This document shows positions 42,388 to 52,308 of a stretch of 64,000 nucleotides of DNA, piece by piece. Under the pieces are notes generated by a model. That model saw nothing but the letters and a program-made list of their open reading frames with translations. It was not told where the DNA came from and did not search any database. The DNA is taken from the NCBI RefSeq assembly GCF_003014535.1, contig NZ_PYGD01000012.1, positions 62,001 to 126,000 of the forward strand, read 5' to 3'. The stretch is from Taibaiella chishuiensis (GTDB lineage: Bacteria > Bacteroidota > Bacteroidia > Chitinophagales > Chitinophagaceae). Within the stretch, counting starts at the first letter, position 1. Each line of letters begins with the position of its first letter. The translations under genes were made by a program, and so were the position numbers.

Positions 42388-44103
42388 TTAAGGATGCCCT
42401 GTTACCCACAGGTCTTCCGGTTGTAGTTGCAGGTAAGGCGCCAGGGCCTCCGTACGGATCTGTTCGATCAACTGGTCCAGGTAGGCGGTATCTTTAATTT
42501 CTATTTCCGATACGGTAGCCTGTTTTACCCCGGCGGCAACGCTTTGCTCATATGCCGGTACATCTGTAAACAGGGCGTTAAAGTAATGTACTTCCTTATT
42601 TTGCATTTCGTAAGCCGGGCTATGGCTGTCGCTGCAGCCCGAATAGCGCGCAACCGTTGCGCCATTCCTGCTCACATGCAGGCTCCAGCTCATGCTGTAA
42701 GCTGCTCCTGGTGCTAGTTGTAGCCATGGCGTGGCTACGAAGGCGCCCTGCCGTTTGTAGTGTTGCTCCCTGCCTGCAGTCGTTACCGTTATATCCCATT
42801 CGAAGTTCAGGGGAGTAGTAGGGTAGCGGTATTCCCCCGAACCCTCAAACAGTTGAAACTGTTGCCTGTCGCGGTTATCGCGGGTGCTCACGATATGGAT
42901 CGTGTAGGGTAAGGTCTGGCCGTGTTGGCCGGGTAGGGTATTGTAATCCGCTGCCGGCGCCGTTTTGAGCAGGTTCATCCCGATTTTGCGATGGTTATCC
43001 TGTTCGGGATGCCGTTGCCAGATCTTTACATAATCTACCTCCATTTGTCCCAGTACACCGGGATGCAGTACACTATCCAGGCCGGCTTGCCGGTCTTCGC
43101 GGTTCAGCCCTGCCTGTTCATTGACCCGTGCCAGGAGGATCAGCTGGCTGGCCGATTTCGTGTTATAGGGATAACCATAACTGATGTAATAGTTAGCGCC
43201 CGGCTGAGGCTGGCATTCCGCGCCAACGGTCAGCTTGTAGTTGTGCCCGTTATAGACATAACCCTGGTCGCGGATGTATTTCCAGCGCCTGCCTGCCAGG
43301 TTGCCGTCCAGGTAGAAGCGTAATTCGTTATCATCCCATTCGCAGGTATAAGTATGCCAGTCGTCCTGGCGGTGTGCGTTACCGCCAGGCAGGTTGCGCC
43401 ACCAGCCCTGGCCTGGAAATTTATTGCTCCAGGCGGCATCATAGGGCAGGTTATACGGGTTGGGCAGCGGCGGATTGGCCGAGGGGTCGGGGCCCCAGGC
43501 GTGGGTGCTGAAGGTATTGCGCCGCTGGTTGCCGCCGCTAAGCCCGCCACCCCAGGCCTCGGCAATATCGATTTCGTTTACACCGAGGCCATGCCAGGTC
43601 CACAAGGCGCACCAGGCGCCCTTAAACACCGGGAAGCGGAGGCGCGCCTCGAAGCGTCCGTTATTATAGGCATTGTCGGTGCCATCGGGCAGGTTACGGT
43701 ACGTGGCAATCTGCGCTGCGCTTACCTGCTTTTTGAAGGCTACCGGGTTGGGGCAGTCCGTGCAGGACCAGTTGCCGGTTTCGCGGCGTATAACCAGTTT
43801 ACAGGTGCCTTCGCTTACCACTACATTTTTGTCGCGCAGGATATAGGGATTGTCATACCAGGTGCGGGCGCCGTTCCAGTGCTCATGGTCGCCGCCGGCC
43901 ATACCGGGGTAGGAGCCGAAGGTGATCCATTTACTGCGGTCTATCTGGTCACCATCGAAGTCATCGGTAAATACCAGTTGCCAGGATGCGGTATCGCAAA
44001 GATTCGTGCCCGCCGGAAACTGTTGCGGCGGTAGCCAGCCACTTTGCGCATGCAGTGCGGACATCATGCCTGAACAGGCCAAAAGTAACAGCGATCTTCT
44101 CAT
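42388..44103 (-). CDS. Glycoside hydrolase family 16 protein
   Basis: 571 residues from ATG at 44103 (MRRSLLLLACSG), which gives a proper signal peptide; an upstream start at 44352 is rejected because it would bury the signal. Residues 50-370 form a GH16 beta-jelly-roll with the catalytic motif VNEIDIAEAWG (E-x-D-x-x-E near residue 176-181), and FYLDGNLAGRRW. GH16 enzymes cleave beta-1,3/1,4-glucans, agars or related polymers; the precise substrate is unknown. The last 200 residues are a second, beta-rich domain of unknown type. It is secreted. Confidence 0.92.
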   Translation of the reverse strand: MRRSLLLLACSGMMSALHAQSGWLPPQQFPAGTNLCDTASWQLVFTDDFDGDQIDRSKWITFGSYPGMAGGDHEHWNGARTWYDNPYILRDKNVVVSEGTCKLVIRRETGNWSCTDCPNPVAFKKQVSAAQIATYRNLPDGTDNAYNNGRFEARLRFPVFKGAWCALWTWHGLGVNEIDIAEAWGGGLSGGNQRRNTFSTHAWGPDPSANPPLPNPYNLPYDAAWSNKFPGQGWWRNLPGGNAHRQDDWHTYTCEWDDNELRFYLDGNLAGRRWKYIRDQGYVYNGHNYKLTVGAECQPQPGANYYISYGYPYNTKSASQLILLARVNEQAGLNREDRQAGLDSVLHPGVLGQMEVDYVKIWQRHPEQDNHRKIGMNLLKTAPAADYNTLPGQHGQTLPYTIHIVSTRDNRDRQQFQLFEGSGEYRYPTTPLNFEWDITVTTAGREQHYKRQGAFVATPWLQLAPGAAYSMSWSLHVSRNGATVARYSGCSDSHSPAYEMQNKEVHYFNALFTDVPAYEQSVAAGVKQATVSEIEIKDTAYLDQLIEQIRTEALAPYLQLQPEDLWVTGHP

Positions 44104-44216
44104 TGTATTCCCGGGTATTTGCTGAAAATACAAAAATACAGATTGACAAGCCTTTATCCTTATCCATGCTCCCTGCGCTGCTGCTGCCCACGGGCAAAGG
44201 GCCGCTGCTTTCCCCC

Positions 44217-44247
44217 TTGATTTAAGCGGGATAATGTCGTAAATTTG
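44217..44247 (+). promoter_or_regulatory. Promoter of the icmF-like gene
   Basis: TTG at 44217-44219, 20 bases, TAAATTTG at 44240-44247, fitting the Bacteroidota consensus. The leader of about 120 bases holds two small hairpins (CCCGGA/TCCGGG near 44252-44277 and CCGGT/ACCGG near 44333-44345) but no B12 box. Confidence 0.7.
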
Positions 44248-44373
44248 CAAACCCGGAGTGGGTATTCCTCTTCCGGGACAGGTAATTTGTATAAAATATT
44301 TAATTTTTAAATATATTTTTTGTGCCAGGCCGGTCGTATTACCGGTTTGCATTTAAGAAGCCTAAATTTTATT

Positions 44374-47300
44374 ATGTCATACACTCCCACAAACAAAATC
44401 CGTGTGGTAACTGCGGCGTCGCTGTTCGACGGTCATGATGCAGCCATCAATATCATGCGCCGTATTATGCAGGCCAATGGAGCCGAAGTGATTCATCTCG
44501 GGCACGACCGCAGCGTCCAGGACGTAGTGGATTGCGCCATCCAGGAAGATGCCAATGCAATAGCCATGACCTCTTACCAGGGCGGGCACGTGGAGTACCT
44601 GAAATACATGTATGACCTGCTGAAAGAAAAAGGCTGCGGTCATATCCGCATCTTTGCCGGCGGTGGCGGCGTAATCCTCCCTTCCGAGATCGAAGAGCTG
44701 CATGAATATGGCATTACCCGTATCTATTCGCCCGACGACGGCCGTGCTATGGGCCTCGAAGGCATGATCATCGACCTGTTGAAGAAAAGTGATTTCCCAA
44801 CAGGCAACCAACTGAACGGTGAAGCCGGCCACCTGGTCGATAAAGAAGCCAAGTCGATCGCCAGGTTGATCTCGGCTGCAGAAAACTTTTCCGACCTGCC
44901 CGAAACGCAGGCCATGCTCAAGAACGTGGCTGCACAGGCTAAGGAAAGCAAGACCCCCATACTGGGTATTACCGGTACCGGCGGTTCGGGTAAAAGCTCG
45001 CTGGTCGACGAGATCGTAAGGCGTTACCTGCTCGATTTTAAAGATAAGACGATCGGCATCATTTCTGTCGATCCCTCCAAACGTAAGACCGGCGGCGCTT
45101 TGCTGGGCGACCGTATCCGTATGAACGCCATCCGCAACGAGCGGGTGTATATGCGTTCTATGGCCACCAGGCAAAGCAACCTGGCCGTATCCAAATATAT
45201 CCATGACGCGGTAAACATCTTAAAGGCGGCGCATTACGACCTGATCATTCTCGAAACATCGGGTATTGGTCAGAGCGATACGCAGATCACCGACTACTGC
45301 GACCTGAGTATGTACGTAATGACACCGGAATACGGTGCTGCAACCCAGCTGGAGAAGATCGACATGCTGGACTTTGCGGATATCGTAGCCTTGAACAAGT
45401 TTGACAAACGCGGCGCCCTCGATGCCCTGCGTGATGTAAAAAAACAATACCAGCGTAACCATAAGCTGTTTGACCGCGATGCCGAAACCATGCCTGTATT
45501 CGGTTCTATCGCTTCGCAGTTCAACGACCCCGGTACCAATACCCTCTACCGCGCTTTGATGGATGTAGTGGTAGCCAAGACCGGCGCCGACCTGAAATCA
45601 ACCTTCCACCCGAGTGAAGAGCTGAGCGAAAAAATATTTATCATTCCTCCTGCCAGGACCCGCTACCTGAGCGAGATTGCGGAGAATAACCGCGGTTACG
45701 ACAAACGTTCGCAGGAGCAGGCCGATATTGCCCAGAAGCTGTTCGGCATCCGCAAAACCATCGAAACCCTGCAGGCTACACAGATCGAAGATAAAGACCG
45801 CCTGGTTAAAGAACTCGAAGAGCTGTATGTCAAAATAACCCTGGAGATCGATCCGAAAAACCTGCAATTGCTGCAAAACTGGGAGTCGAAGAAAAGGCAT
45901 TACCAGGACGAATACTATGTGTTTAAAGTAAGGGACAAAGAGCTGAAGATTAAAACACACAGCGAGTCGTTGTCGCATTCGCAGATCCCTAAAGTAGCCG
46001 TGCCTAAGTTCGAAGCCTGGGGTGAGATCCTGAAATGGGCCCTTACCGAAAACTTCCCCGGTGAATTTCCTTACGCAGCCGGTATCTATCCATTCAAAAG
46101 AGAGGGCGAAGATCCTACCCGTATGTTTGCGGGCGAGGGCGGACCGGAGCGTACCAACAAGCGGTTCCACTATGTAAGCAAAGGATTGCCTGCCGCCCGT
46201 TTAAGTACGGCATTTGACAGTGTAACCCTATACGGTCAGGATCCTGACCATCGCCCGGATATCTATGGTAAGATCGGTAACTCCGGTGTGAGTGTGCCTT
46301 CGCTCGACGATGCCAAGAAGTTGTACAGCGGCTTTAACCTGGCCGATCCCAAGACTTCGGTATCCATGACCATTAACGGTCCTGCGCCTACGATTACGGC
46401 CTTCTTTATGAATGCCGCCATCGATCAGCAATGCGAGTTATACATCAAAGCCAATGGCCTGGAAGCTGAGGTAGAGGCGAAGATCGAAGCGATCTATGAA
46501 GAGAAAGGCTTGCCCCGACCGGTATACAGCTCATCTGTAGGTATGGGCAAACCGGCAGCCGAGGGTACCGGCGTATTGCCCGAGGGCAACAATGGCCTCG
46601 GCTTAACGCTGCTAGGCGTTACCGGCGACCAGGTATTGCCTGCCGATGTATATGCAAAGATCAAGACCGATACGCTGAAAGCCGTGCGGGGTACGGTTCA
46701 GGCCGATATTCTGAAAGAAGACCAGGCGCAGAATACCTGTATCTTCTCTACCGAATTCTCCCTGCGGGTAATGGGCGACGTGCAGCAATACTTTATCGAT
46801 AAAGGTGTACGTAACTTCTACTCCGTTTCCATTTCGGGTTATCATATCGCTGAAGCCGGCGCCAATCCTATATCACAGCTGGCCTTTACCATTTCCAACG
46901 GCTTTACCTTTGTAGAATATTACCTGAGCCGCGGCATGCATATCGATGATTTTGCACCGAACCTGTCCTTCTTCTTCAGCAACGGTGTGGATCCGGAATA
47001 CAGCGTGATCGGCCGTGTGGCCCGCCGTATCTGGTCTAAAGCCATGAAGCTGAAGTATGGCGGTAACGAACGCAGCCAGATGCTGAAATACCATATCCAG
47101 ACTTCGGGCCGCTCGCTGCATGCCCAGGAAATCGACTTCAACGATATCCGTACTACGCTGCAGGCCCTGTACGCGATATACGATAACTGTAACTCCCTGC
47201 ATACAAATGCTTACGACGAGGCCATTACCACACCTACGGAAGAAAGCGTGCGCCGGGCCATGGCGATCCAGCTCATCATCAATAAAGAGCTGGGACTGGC

Positions 47301-47787
47301 CAAAAACGAAAACCCGCTGCAGGGCTCGTTCATTATCGAAGAACTGACCGACCTGGTGGAAGAAGCGGTATATACGGAGTTCGACCGGATCACGGAACGC
47401 GGCGGTGTATTGGGCGCCATGGAGACCATGTATCAACGCGGTAAGATCCAGGAAGAAAGTCTTTATTACGAAACCCTGAAACATACCGGCGAATTCCCGA
47501 TCATCGGGGTAAATACCTTCCTGAGCTCCAAAGGTTCGCCTACGGTAATTCCTGCCGAGGTTATCCGTTCTACTACCGAGGAGAAAGAGTTCCAGATCGA
47601 GAACGTACACAACCTGTGGACCCGCAGCGGCGATAAAGGACAGGAGATGCTGCACCGCCTGCAACAGAAAGCGGTACACAACGAAAATATTTTCGAAGAA
47701 CTGATGGAAACCGTGAAGTATTGCTCGCTGGGACAGATCACCAGAGCTTTGTTTGAAGTGGGTGGCCAGTACAGGAGGAATATGTAA
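44374..47787 (+). CDS. icmF: IcmF-type fused acyl-CoA mutase (isobutyryl-CoA/methylmalonyl-CoA mutase family)
   Basis: 1137 residues from the ATG at 44374. Order of domains: B12-binding (about 1-140, [13 protein letters not shown] with the cofactor histidine), a MeaB-like GTPase chaperone (about 190-450, Walker [11 protein letters not shown] and [17 protein letters not shown]), a linker, and the TIM-barrel mutase domain (about 560-1137). This fusion is the IcmF arrangement, in which the chaperone GTPase and mutase are one protein; substrate may be isobutyryl-CoA, pivalyl-CoA or a related acyl-CoA. It needs adenosylcobalamin and acts in the cytoplasm. Transcription from its own promoter; strong terminator after. 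Confidence 0.95.
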   Translation: MSYTPTNKIRVVTAASLFDGHDAAINIMRRIMQANGAEVIHLGHDRSVQDVVDCAIQEDANAIAMTSYQGGHVEYLKYMYDLLKEKGCGHIRIFAGGGGVILPSEIEELHEYGITRIYSPDDGRAMGLEGMIIDLLKKSDFPTGNQLNGEAGHLVDKEAKSIARLISAAENFSDLPETQAMLKNVAAQAKESKTPILGITGTGGSGKSSLVDEIVRRYLLDFKDKTIGIISVDPSKRKTGGALLGDRIRMNAIRNERVYMRSMATRQSNLAVSKYIHDAVNILKAAHYDLIILETSGIGQSDTQITDYCDLSMYVMTPEYGAATQLEKIDMLDFADIVALNKFDKRGALDALRDVKKQYQRNHKLFDRDAETMPVFGSIASQFNDPGTNTLYRALMDVVVAKTGADLKSTFHPSEELSEKIFIIPPARTRYLSEIAENNRGYDKRSQEQADIAQKLFGIRKTIETLQATQIEDKDRLVKELEELYVKITLEIDPKNLQLLQNWESKKRHYQDEYYVFKVRDKELKIKTHSESLSHSQIPKVAVPKFEAWGEILKWALTENFPGEFPYAAGIYPFKREGEDPTRMFAGEGGPERTNKRFHYVSKGLPAARLSTAFDSVTLYGQDPDHRPDIYGKIGNSGVSVPSLDDAKKLYSGFNLADPKTSVSMTINGPAPTITAFFMNAAIDQQCELYIKANGLEAEVEAKIEAIYEEKGLPRPVYSSSVGMGKPAAEGTGVLPEGNNGLGLTLLGVTGDQVLPADVYAKIKTDTLKAVRGTVQADILKEDQAQNTCIFSTEFSLRVMGDVQQYFIDKGVRNFYSVSISGYHIAEAGANPISQLAFTISNGFTFVEYYLSRGMHIDDFAPNLSFFFSNGVDPEYSVIGRVARRIWSKAMKLKYGGNERSQMLKYHIQTSGRSLHAQEIDFNDIRTTLQALYAIYDNCNSLHTNAYDEAITTPTEESVRRAMAIQLIINKELGLAKNENPLQGSFIIEELTDLVEEAVYTEFDRITERGGVLGAMETMYQRGKIQEESLYYETLKHTGEFPIIGVNTFLSSKGSPTVIPAEVIRSTTEEKEFQIENVHNLWTRSGDKGQEMLHRLQQKAVHNENIFEELMETVKYCSLGQITRALFEVGGQYRRNM

Positions 47788-47800
47788 TCCAATAACTTAT

Positions 47801-47841
47801 AACAGAAAGCGGCCGGATCTATGTTCCGGTCGCTTTCTGTT
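47801..47841 (+). terminator. Intrinsic terminator after icmF
   Basis: Stem AACAGAAAGCG / CGCTTTCTGTT extended inward by GCCGGA/TCCGGT, then a T run (ends 47845). It lies 13 bases after the icmF stop and before the next plus-strand gene. Confidence 0.9.
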
Positions 47842-47863
47842 TTTTATCAATCACGAAAAAAAT

Positions 47864-48655
47864 ATGCGAAGTCCTGCTTTCTTCTTTTGCCTGCTTTTCC
47901 TGGTGCCGGTATGTGTGCTAAAGGCACAGCCCTGTACACTTTCAGCCGGCGATAGCCTGGAGGCCGAGCGTTTGCTTCATGTGGAGCGGGACCGGTTTTA
48001 TGAGCCGGAGGGAGATTATTTTTTTAATGCGGAAACCTATGCACATGTGGCGACACTGCTTGATACCCACCGGAAACAAGGCACGTATACCTGGCCCTAC
48101 AGGATGAGATCCAGTCCTCCGGGTAACAGGACCTATGAATACTTACTGGCGCATAAGTATAAGGTATCGTCCAGGGATATCCGGCCGGACTGCATGGAAG
48201 AGCGATGGTTTACCTTGTATGACAGTTTGATGGACGGAGCCATTGTACAGCGTTATGGTGCCGATTTCTATGCCAGAACTTATCTGGAGGCCGTATGCCT
48301 GGAGAGGGGTGGTCAGGGGCTCACTTTACCCTATGTGGTATATCCTGATAGTACGATATCTGCTATCCGTAAAGCACTACCTTTTTGGGATACCCTGACT
48401 TCAAAACGCGATGGGGCAGAATTCGGTAAATCACTTTATATCGCATTTAATGGAGATAACATCAAGGATGTTTTTATCGGCACACAAACAGTTCTTCTAT
48501 TTGAACTGGAAGAGTTTGCTTGGCTGAAAAAAGAAATCATTACAAGGCTTAACTGTTTACATTGGATAGGACCCAAGTTCCGGGGACGAAAGATTAAGGC
48601 CGCTGTTATTTTTAACGACAGGGAAGGGACATTTCAATTTAAGTCGGAGCAGTAG
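47864..48655 (+). CDS. Secreted protein of unknown function
   Basis: 263 residues from ATG at 47864 (MRSPAFFFCLLFL), giving a signal peptide that ends near LKA-QP. The longer frame start at 47753 lies inside icmF and is rejected. The mature part is charged and aromatic, with a WFTLYDSLMDGAIVQRYG region and a late KKEIITRLNCLHWIG. No family is recognised. It follows the icmF terminator by about 20 bases, so it relies on read-through or an unseen promoter. It has lower GC and fewer alanines than its neighbours. Confidence 0.75.
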   Translation: MRSPAFFFCLLFLVPVCVLKAQPCTLSAGDSLEAERLLHVERDRFYEPEGDYFFNAETYAHVATLLDTHRKQGTYTWPYRMRSSPPGNRTYEYLLAHKYKVSSRDIRPDCMEERWFTLYDSLMDGAIVQRYGADFYARTYLEAVCLERGGQGLTLPYVVYPDSTISAIRKALPFWDTLTSKRDGAEFGKSLYIAFNGDNIKDVFIGTQTVLLFELEEFAWLKKEIITRLNCLHWIGPKFRGRKIKAAVIFNDREGTFQFKSEQ

Positions 48656-48732
48656 CTTTTCTCCCTGGATCAATGGAATGGGATCATTGCTCATGTCATT
48701 TAAGCCGTCCTTCATCGTATTAATCTTTCCAG

Positions 48733-49551
48733 CTAATTGCATTCGTAATAACCGCTGCGGGAAATTTTATTAGGACACCATGTTTTCAGGTTCACGATGT
48801 AAACGTCATTTTTATAGGCATTTCTCAGTTTGTAAAGGGCTTCCGTCGCGTCACCCTTGGTGCTGAAGGCGCTAGTTATCAGTCTGTAGCTTCCATTGCG
48901 CAACAGGATCATATTATTGCTGAATCCTTGTTTTTCTATTTTGTTTTTTTCAAACTGCGAATCTTCCAGGATTTTGTCGCCGGAGCATACAACCACCCAT
49001 TCGTCGGTTGTCTGCAGGGTGTTCAGGGTATTGTTCTGCAGCTTGTCTGTGATTTCCTCCTGCACGCCTTTAAAGTCAATGAGTGCATTTTGAATCGCGG
49101 TATCTTTTGCAGCTTCGTTTTTTTCCTGGGTAACTGCCGAAACAGAATACCGCAACCGCTCTATTTCCGAGCTTTGCAATTGCATCTGTTCGATAAGGGC
49201 CGTAGTTTTCTGCCGCAGCTCTTTGTCGCAGGGGTACATATTGCTCCGGATCAGCGAAGTCATTAATAGGTTAGAAGAGCGACCGCTATACTGGTCCAGG
49301 TCATCCCGCAGTTTGGTAACCTGGTTTTGTAAACCTGCATCCAGGTCGGCCAGCTTTACTTTGTCGATCACCTCAACTGTCCCTTTTATACTGGCTTCAA
49401 ATGTTTTGGTAAATCCTTTGTAGTTGTCTATACTGCTTTTATCCCGGTATACCACTTCTCCGTCAGGACACCTGTCACCACCGCATGATGATGTTATGCA
49501 GAGGCATAACAGGAGGAAAACATAGGCGTGGTTTTTGTGAAAATGATTCAT
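48733..49551 (-). CDS. Lipoprotein with coiled coil and SPOR-like domain
   Basis: 272 residues. The signal peptide ends in a lipobox-like ITSSC (Cys about 23). A coiled-coil region follows (about 70-170, AGLQNQVTKLRDDLDQYSGR and EQMQLQSSEIERLR). The C-terminal 90 residues (EWVVVCSGDKILEDSQF ... YRLITSAFSTKGDATEALYKLR) resemble a SPOR domain, which binds denuded peptidoglycan glycans at division sites. The protein probably sits in the periplasm or outer membrane. It is 111 bases downstream of the 85-residue small gene on the same strand, so they may share transcription. Confidence 0.8.
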   Translation of the reverse strand: MNHFHKNHAYVFLLLCLCITSSCGGDRCPDGEVVYRDKSSIDNYKGFTKTFEASIKGTVEVIDKVKLADLDAGLQNQVTKLRDDLDQYSGRSSNLLMTSLIRSNMYPCDKELRQKTTALIEQMQLQSSEIERLRYSVSAVTQEKNEAAKDTAIQNALIDFKGVQEEITDKLQNNTLNTLQTTDEWVVVCSGDKILEDSQFEKNKIEKQGFSNNMILLRNGSYRLITSAFSTKGDATEALYKLRNAYKNDVYIVNLKTWCPNKISRSGYYECN

Positions 49552-49615
49552 GGTGTTTTAATTGAATGGGTTAATCGGAAGTGTATTTAAATATTGTTGT
49601 TTCCTTTTTGTAACA

Positions 49616-49642
49616 ACCGCCCTGGCTCTGGATCAGGGCGGT
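49616..49642 (-). terminator. Hairpin after the 85-residue gene
   Basis: Stem ACCGCCCTG / CAGGGCGGT (49616-49624, 49634-49642), 9 bp, loop of 9. It lies 20 bases past the stop of the small gene. The T run on the minus strand is poor, so it may only partly terminate. Confidence 0.45.
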
Positions 49643-49662
49643 CGTAGTTTGTAGCTGTTGCC

Positions 49663-49920
49663 TTAATTTGTTTCACCGCAGATAGTATCCAGCAGGTCGG
49701 CCAGGATGGTGATGAATTTACCAACGATGGGCACGACTTCTGCCATCTTTACAAACTTGCGGATCTTGCGCCATACTTTACAGATCTGCTCTTTTACATC
49801 GGCTACGCTTTCCGCGGCTGCGATGTTGTTCCTGGCTACAGAAGCGTCGGCTTCCAGGAATGTTTTAAAATCAAAGTTTGCAGCTTCTTTTTCGAGTGCA
49901 CTGAATTCAATGTTTTTCAT
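49663..49920 (-). CDS. Small cationic amphipathic protein of unknown function
   Basis: 85 residues with no signal peptide by eye. The N-terminal half is acidic and helical (ALEKEAANFDFKTFLEADA). It is followed by a basic helix KVWRKIRKFVKM and a hydrophobic helix VVPIVGKFITILADLLDTIC. There are two cysteines, in EQICK and DTICG. The acidic-then-basic layout recalls bacteriocin or leader-core peptides but no GG cleavage site or processing gene is visible. A palindromic site (49978-49998) lies about 60 bases upstream. Confidence 0.6.
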   Translation of the reverse strand: MKNIEFSALEKEAANFDFKTFLEADASVARNNIAAAESVADVKEQICKVWRKIRKFVKMAEVVPIVGKFITILADLLDTICGETN

Positions 49921-50111
49921 GAGGGATGTTTTTTTGTTGTGCCTACTCTGGATCCCGTTTTCGGCTACCCGGGCTTACCGGTACAAAGTTGGTACCCGGT
50001 ACGGGATGCATCACCAGCGTTTCTACGTTATTTTAACACGTGAAAACACGCTTTTTTGTAACCGTTCTTCCCGATTATCCTTAGCTTTACTGCTCTTAAA
50101 ATCTGATCTTA

Positions 50112-52241
50112 ATGAAGCAATTCACCTATTTATGTATGTTTGCTATGACCGGACTAATTACTGCCTGCGGCAATAAGGGCGAAGGGGATAAGAGCGCTGA
50201 AACCGGCGCCAACCCGTTCTTCCAGGCCAGCACCCTGCCTTACCAGGCCCCGCCCTTCGACAAGATAAAAGACAGCGACTTCGAGCCTGCCCTGGAAGAG
50301 GGTATGAAGCAGCAGCTGGCGGAGATACAGAAGATCGCAGGCAACAGCGAAGCGCCTACTTTTGAAAATACCCTGGTAGCTATGGAAAAGAGCGGGCAAC
50401 TACTGTCGCGCGTGAGCATGGTGTTCGGCGTATTGACCAGTGCCAATACCAACGACCTGTTGCAGCAGGTACAGGAAAAAGAAGCGCCCAAACTGGCCGC
50501 ACACCAGGATGCCATTTACCTGGATGCGAAACTGTTTGCCCGGGTCAATACCCTATACCAGAAAAGGAACGAACTGAACCTGGATGCCGAATCGCTGCGC
50601 CTGGTCGAATACTACTACCAGCAATTTGTGCTCGCGGGTGCTAACCTGGCCGATGATGCAAAAACAAAGCTGAAAAAACTGAACGAAGAAGAAGCTACCC
50701 TGAGCACCAAATTCTCCAACCAGTTGCTGGCTGCCGCTAAAAAAGGCGCCCTGGTGGTGAACGATAAAAACCAGCTGGCCGGCATGGCGGCCGGCGAACA
50801 GGATGCTGCCGCCAAAGATGCCAAAGCAGCCGGTATGGAAGGTAAATGGTTATTGCCTTTACAAAATACCACACAACAACCTGCACTGCAGTCGCTGAGC
50901 GACCGGAACACAAGGCAGCAATTATTTGAAGCCTCCTGGAACCGTGCCGAGCACAAGGATGCCAACGATACCCGTGCCCTGATTGCCCGCATTGCCAAGA
51001 TAAGAGCCGAAAAGGCTCAGCTGCTGGGCTTCCCGGACTATGCGACCTGGAAACTGCAGGACCAGATGGCGAAAACGCCGGCTGCCGTAGATGCCTTCTT
51101 CAGCAAACTGATACCTGCTGCTACCGCCAAGGCGCGTAACGAAGCCAAAGACATACAGGCGCTTATCGCCCAACAGAAAGATACCTTCAGCCTGCAGGCC
51201 TGGGATTGGGACCACTATGCAGAACAGGTACGCAAGGCACGTTACGACCTGGACGAAAGCCAGATCAAACCCTACTTCGTGCTGGACAGCGTACTGCGCA
51301 ACGGCGTGTTCTATGCCGCTACACAGCTGTATGGCATTACCTTTAAAGAGCGTACCGATATTCCCGTTTATCATAAGGATGTACGTGTGTTCGAATTGTC
51401 CGATCATGATGGCGCTACCATCGGCCTGTTTTACTGCGACTATTTTAAACGGGATAATAAAAACGGCGGCGCCTGGATGGACAATATGGTAAGGCAATCC
51501 GGCCTGCTCAATACCAAGCCCGTGATCTATAATGTATGCAACTATACCAAGCCTGCCGACGGACAGCCCGCCCTGCTTAGCTTTGACGAGGTAACTACCA
51601 TGTTCCACGAGTTTGGGCATGCCCTGCACGGCTTCTTTGCCAGCCAGCGTTATCCTGCACTTTCCGGTACCAGTGTGGCGCGCGACTTCGTAGAGTTCCC
51701 CTCGCAGTTCAACGAGCACTGGGCGCTTTATCCTTCGGTGTTGAAAAACTATGCGAAGCACTACCAGACCAATGCCCCGATACCAGAGGCGCTGGTTACC
51801 AAAATCAAGAATGCAGCAACCTTTAACCAGGGTTATGCGCTTACCGAAGTACTGGCAGCTGCCGACCTGGATATCCAATGGCATACGCTTAAGGCTGATG
51901 CGCCACAGCAGGACGTAGACCAGTTTGAAACGGAAGCCCTGAAGAAAACCCATCTCGACCTGGGTTATGTGCCGCCGCGGTACCGCTCTTCCTACTTCCT
52001 GCATATCTGGGGCAATGGTTATGCCGCAGGGTATTATGCCTACCTCTGGACCGAAATGCTGGACCATGATGCATATGCCTGGTTTGAAGAACATGGCGGG
52101 CTTACCCGCGAGAACGGGCAGCGCTTCCGGGATATGATCCTGTCGCGGGGCAATACCCAGGACTACGGTACGATGTTTAAAGCCTTCCGCGGACATGACC
52201 CCGACATCAATCCCATGCTGAAAAACCGTGGCCTGAAATAA
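50112..52241 (+). CDS. M3 family peptidyl-dipeptidase (Dcp-like) lipoprotein
   Basis: 709 residues. A signal peptide ends in a lipobox-like GLITAC (Cys about 19), so the enzyme should be membrane-anchored in the periplasm or on the surface. Most of the protein is the M3 thimet-like helical domain; the zinc motif is MFHEFGHALHGFF around residue 500, followed by a third ligand Glu in a downstream helix (SQFNEHWALYP). It cleaves dipeptides from C termini. A short gap (67 bases) separates it from the SUFU-domain gene. Confidence 0.95.
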   Translation: MKQFTYLCMFAMTGLITACGNKGEGDKSAETGANPFFQASTLPYQAPPFDKIKDSDFEPALEEGMKQQLAEIQKIAGNSEAPTFENTLVAMEKSGQLLSRVSMVFGVLTSANTNDLLQQVQEKEAPKLAAHQDAIYLDAKLFARVNTLYQKRNELNLDAESLRLVEYYYQQFVLAGANLADDAKTKLKKLNEEEATLSTKFSNQLLAAAKKGALVVNDKNQLAGMAAGEQDAAAKDAKAAGMEGKWLLPLQNTTQQPALQSLSDRNTRQQLFEASWNRAEHKDANDTRALIARIAKIRAEKAQLLGFPDYATWKLQDQMAKTPAAVDAFFSKLIPAATAKARNEAKDIQALIAQQKDTFSLQAWDWDHYAEQVRKARYDLDESQIKPYFVLDSVLRNGVFYAATQLYGITFKERTDIPVYHKDVRVFELSDHDGATIGLFYCDYFKRDNKNGGAWMDNMVRQSGLLNTKPVIYNVCNYTKPADGQPALLSFDEVTTMFHEFGHALHGFFASQRYPALSGTSVARDFVEFPSQFNEHWALYPSVLKNYAKHYQTNAPIPEALVTKIKNAATFNQGYALTEVLAAADLDIQWHTLKADAPQQDVDQFETEALKKTHLDLGYVPPRYRSSYFLHIWGNGYAAGYYAYLWTEMLDHDAYAWFEEHGGLTRENGQRFRDMILSRGNTQDYGTMFKAFRGHDPDINPMLKNRGLK

Positions 52242-52308
52242 TAAATCATGATCCTACCGTGCGCTCCGGCGTACGGTATTTTTTTACCTGCAAAAAATAG
52301 AAACTGAT

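Noticed and set aside
44255-44373. Cobalamin riboswitch before the B12-dependent icmF gene
   Set aside because: The leader is too short (about 120 bases) and has no GCCACTG B12 box.
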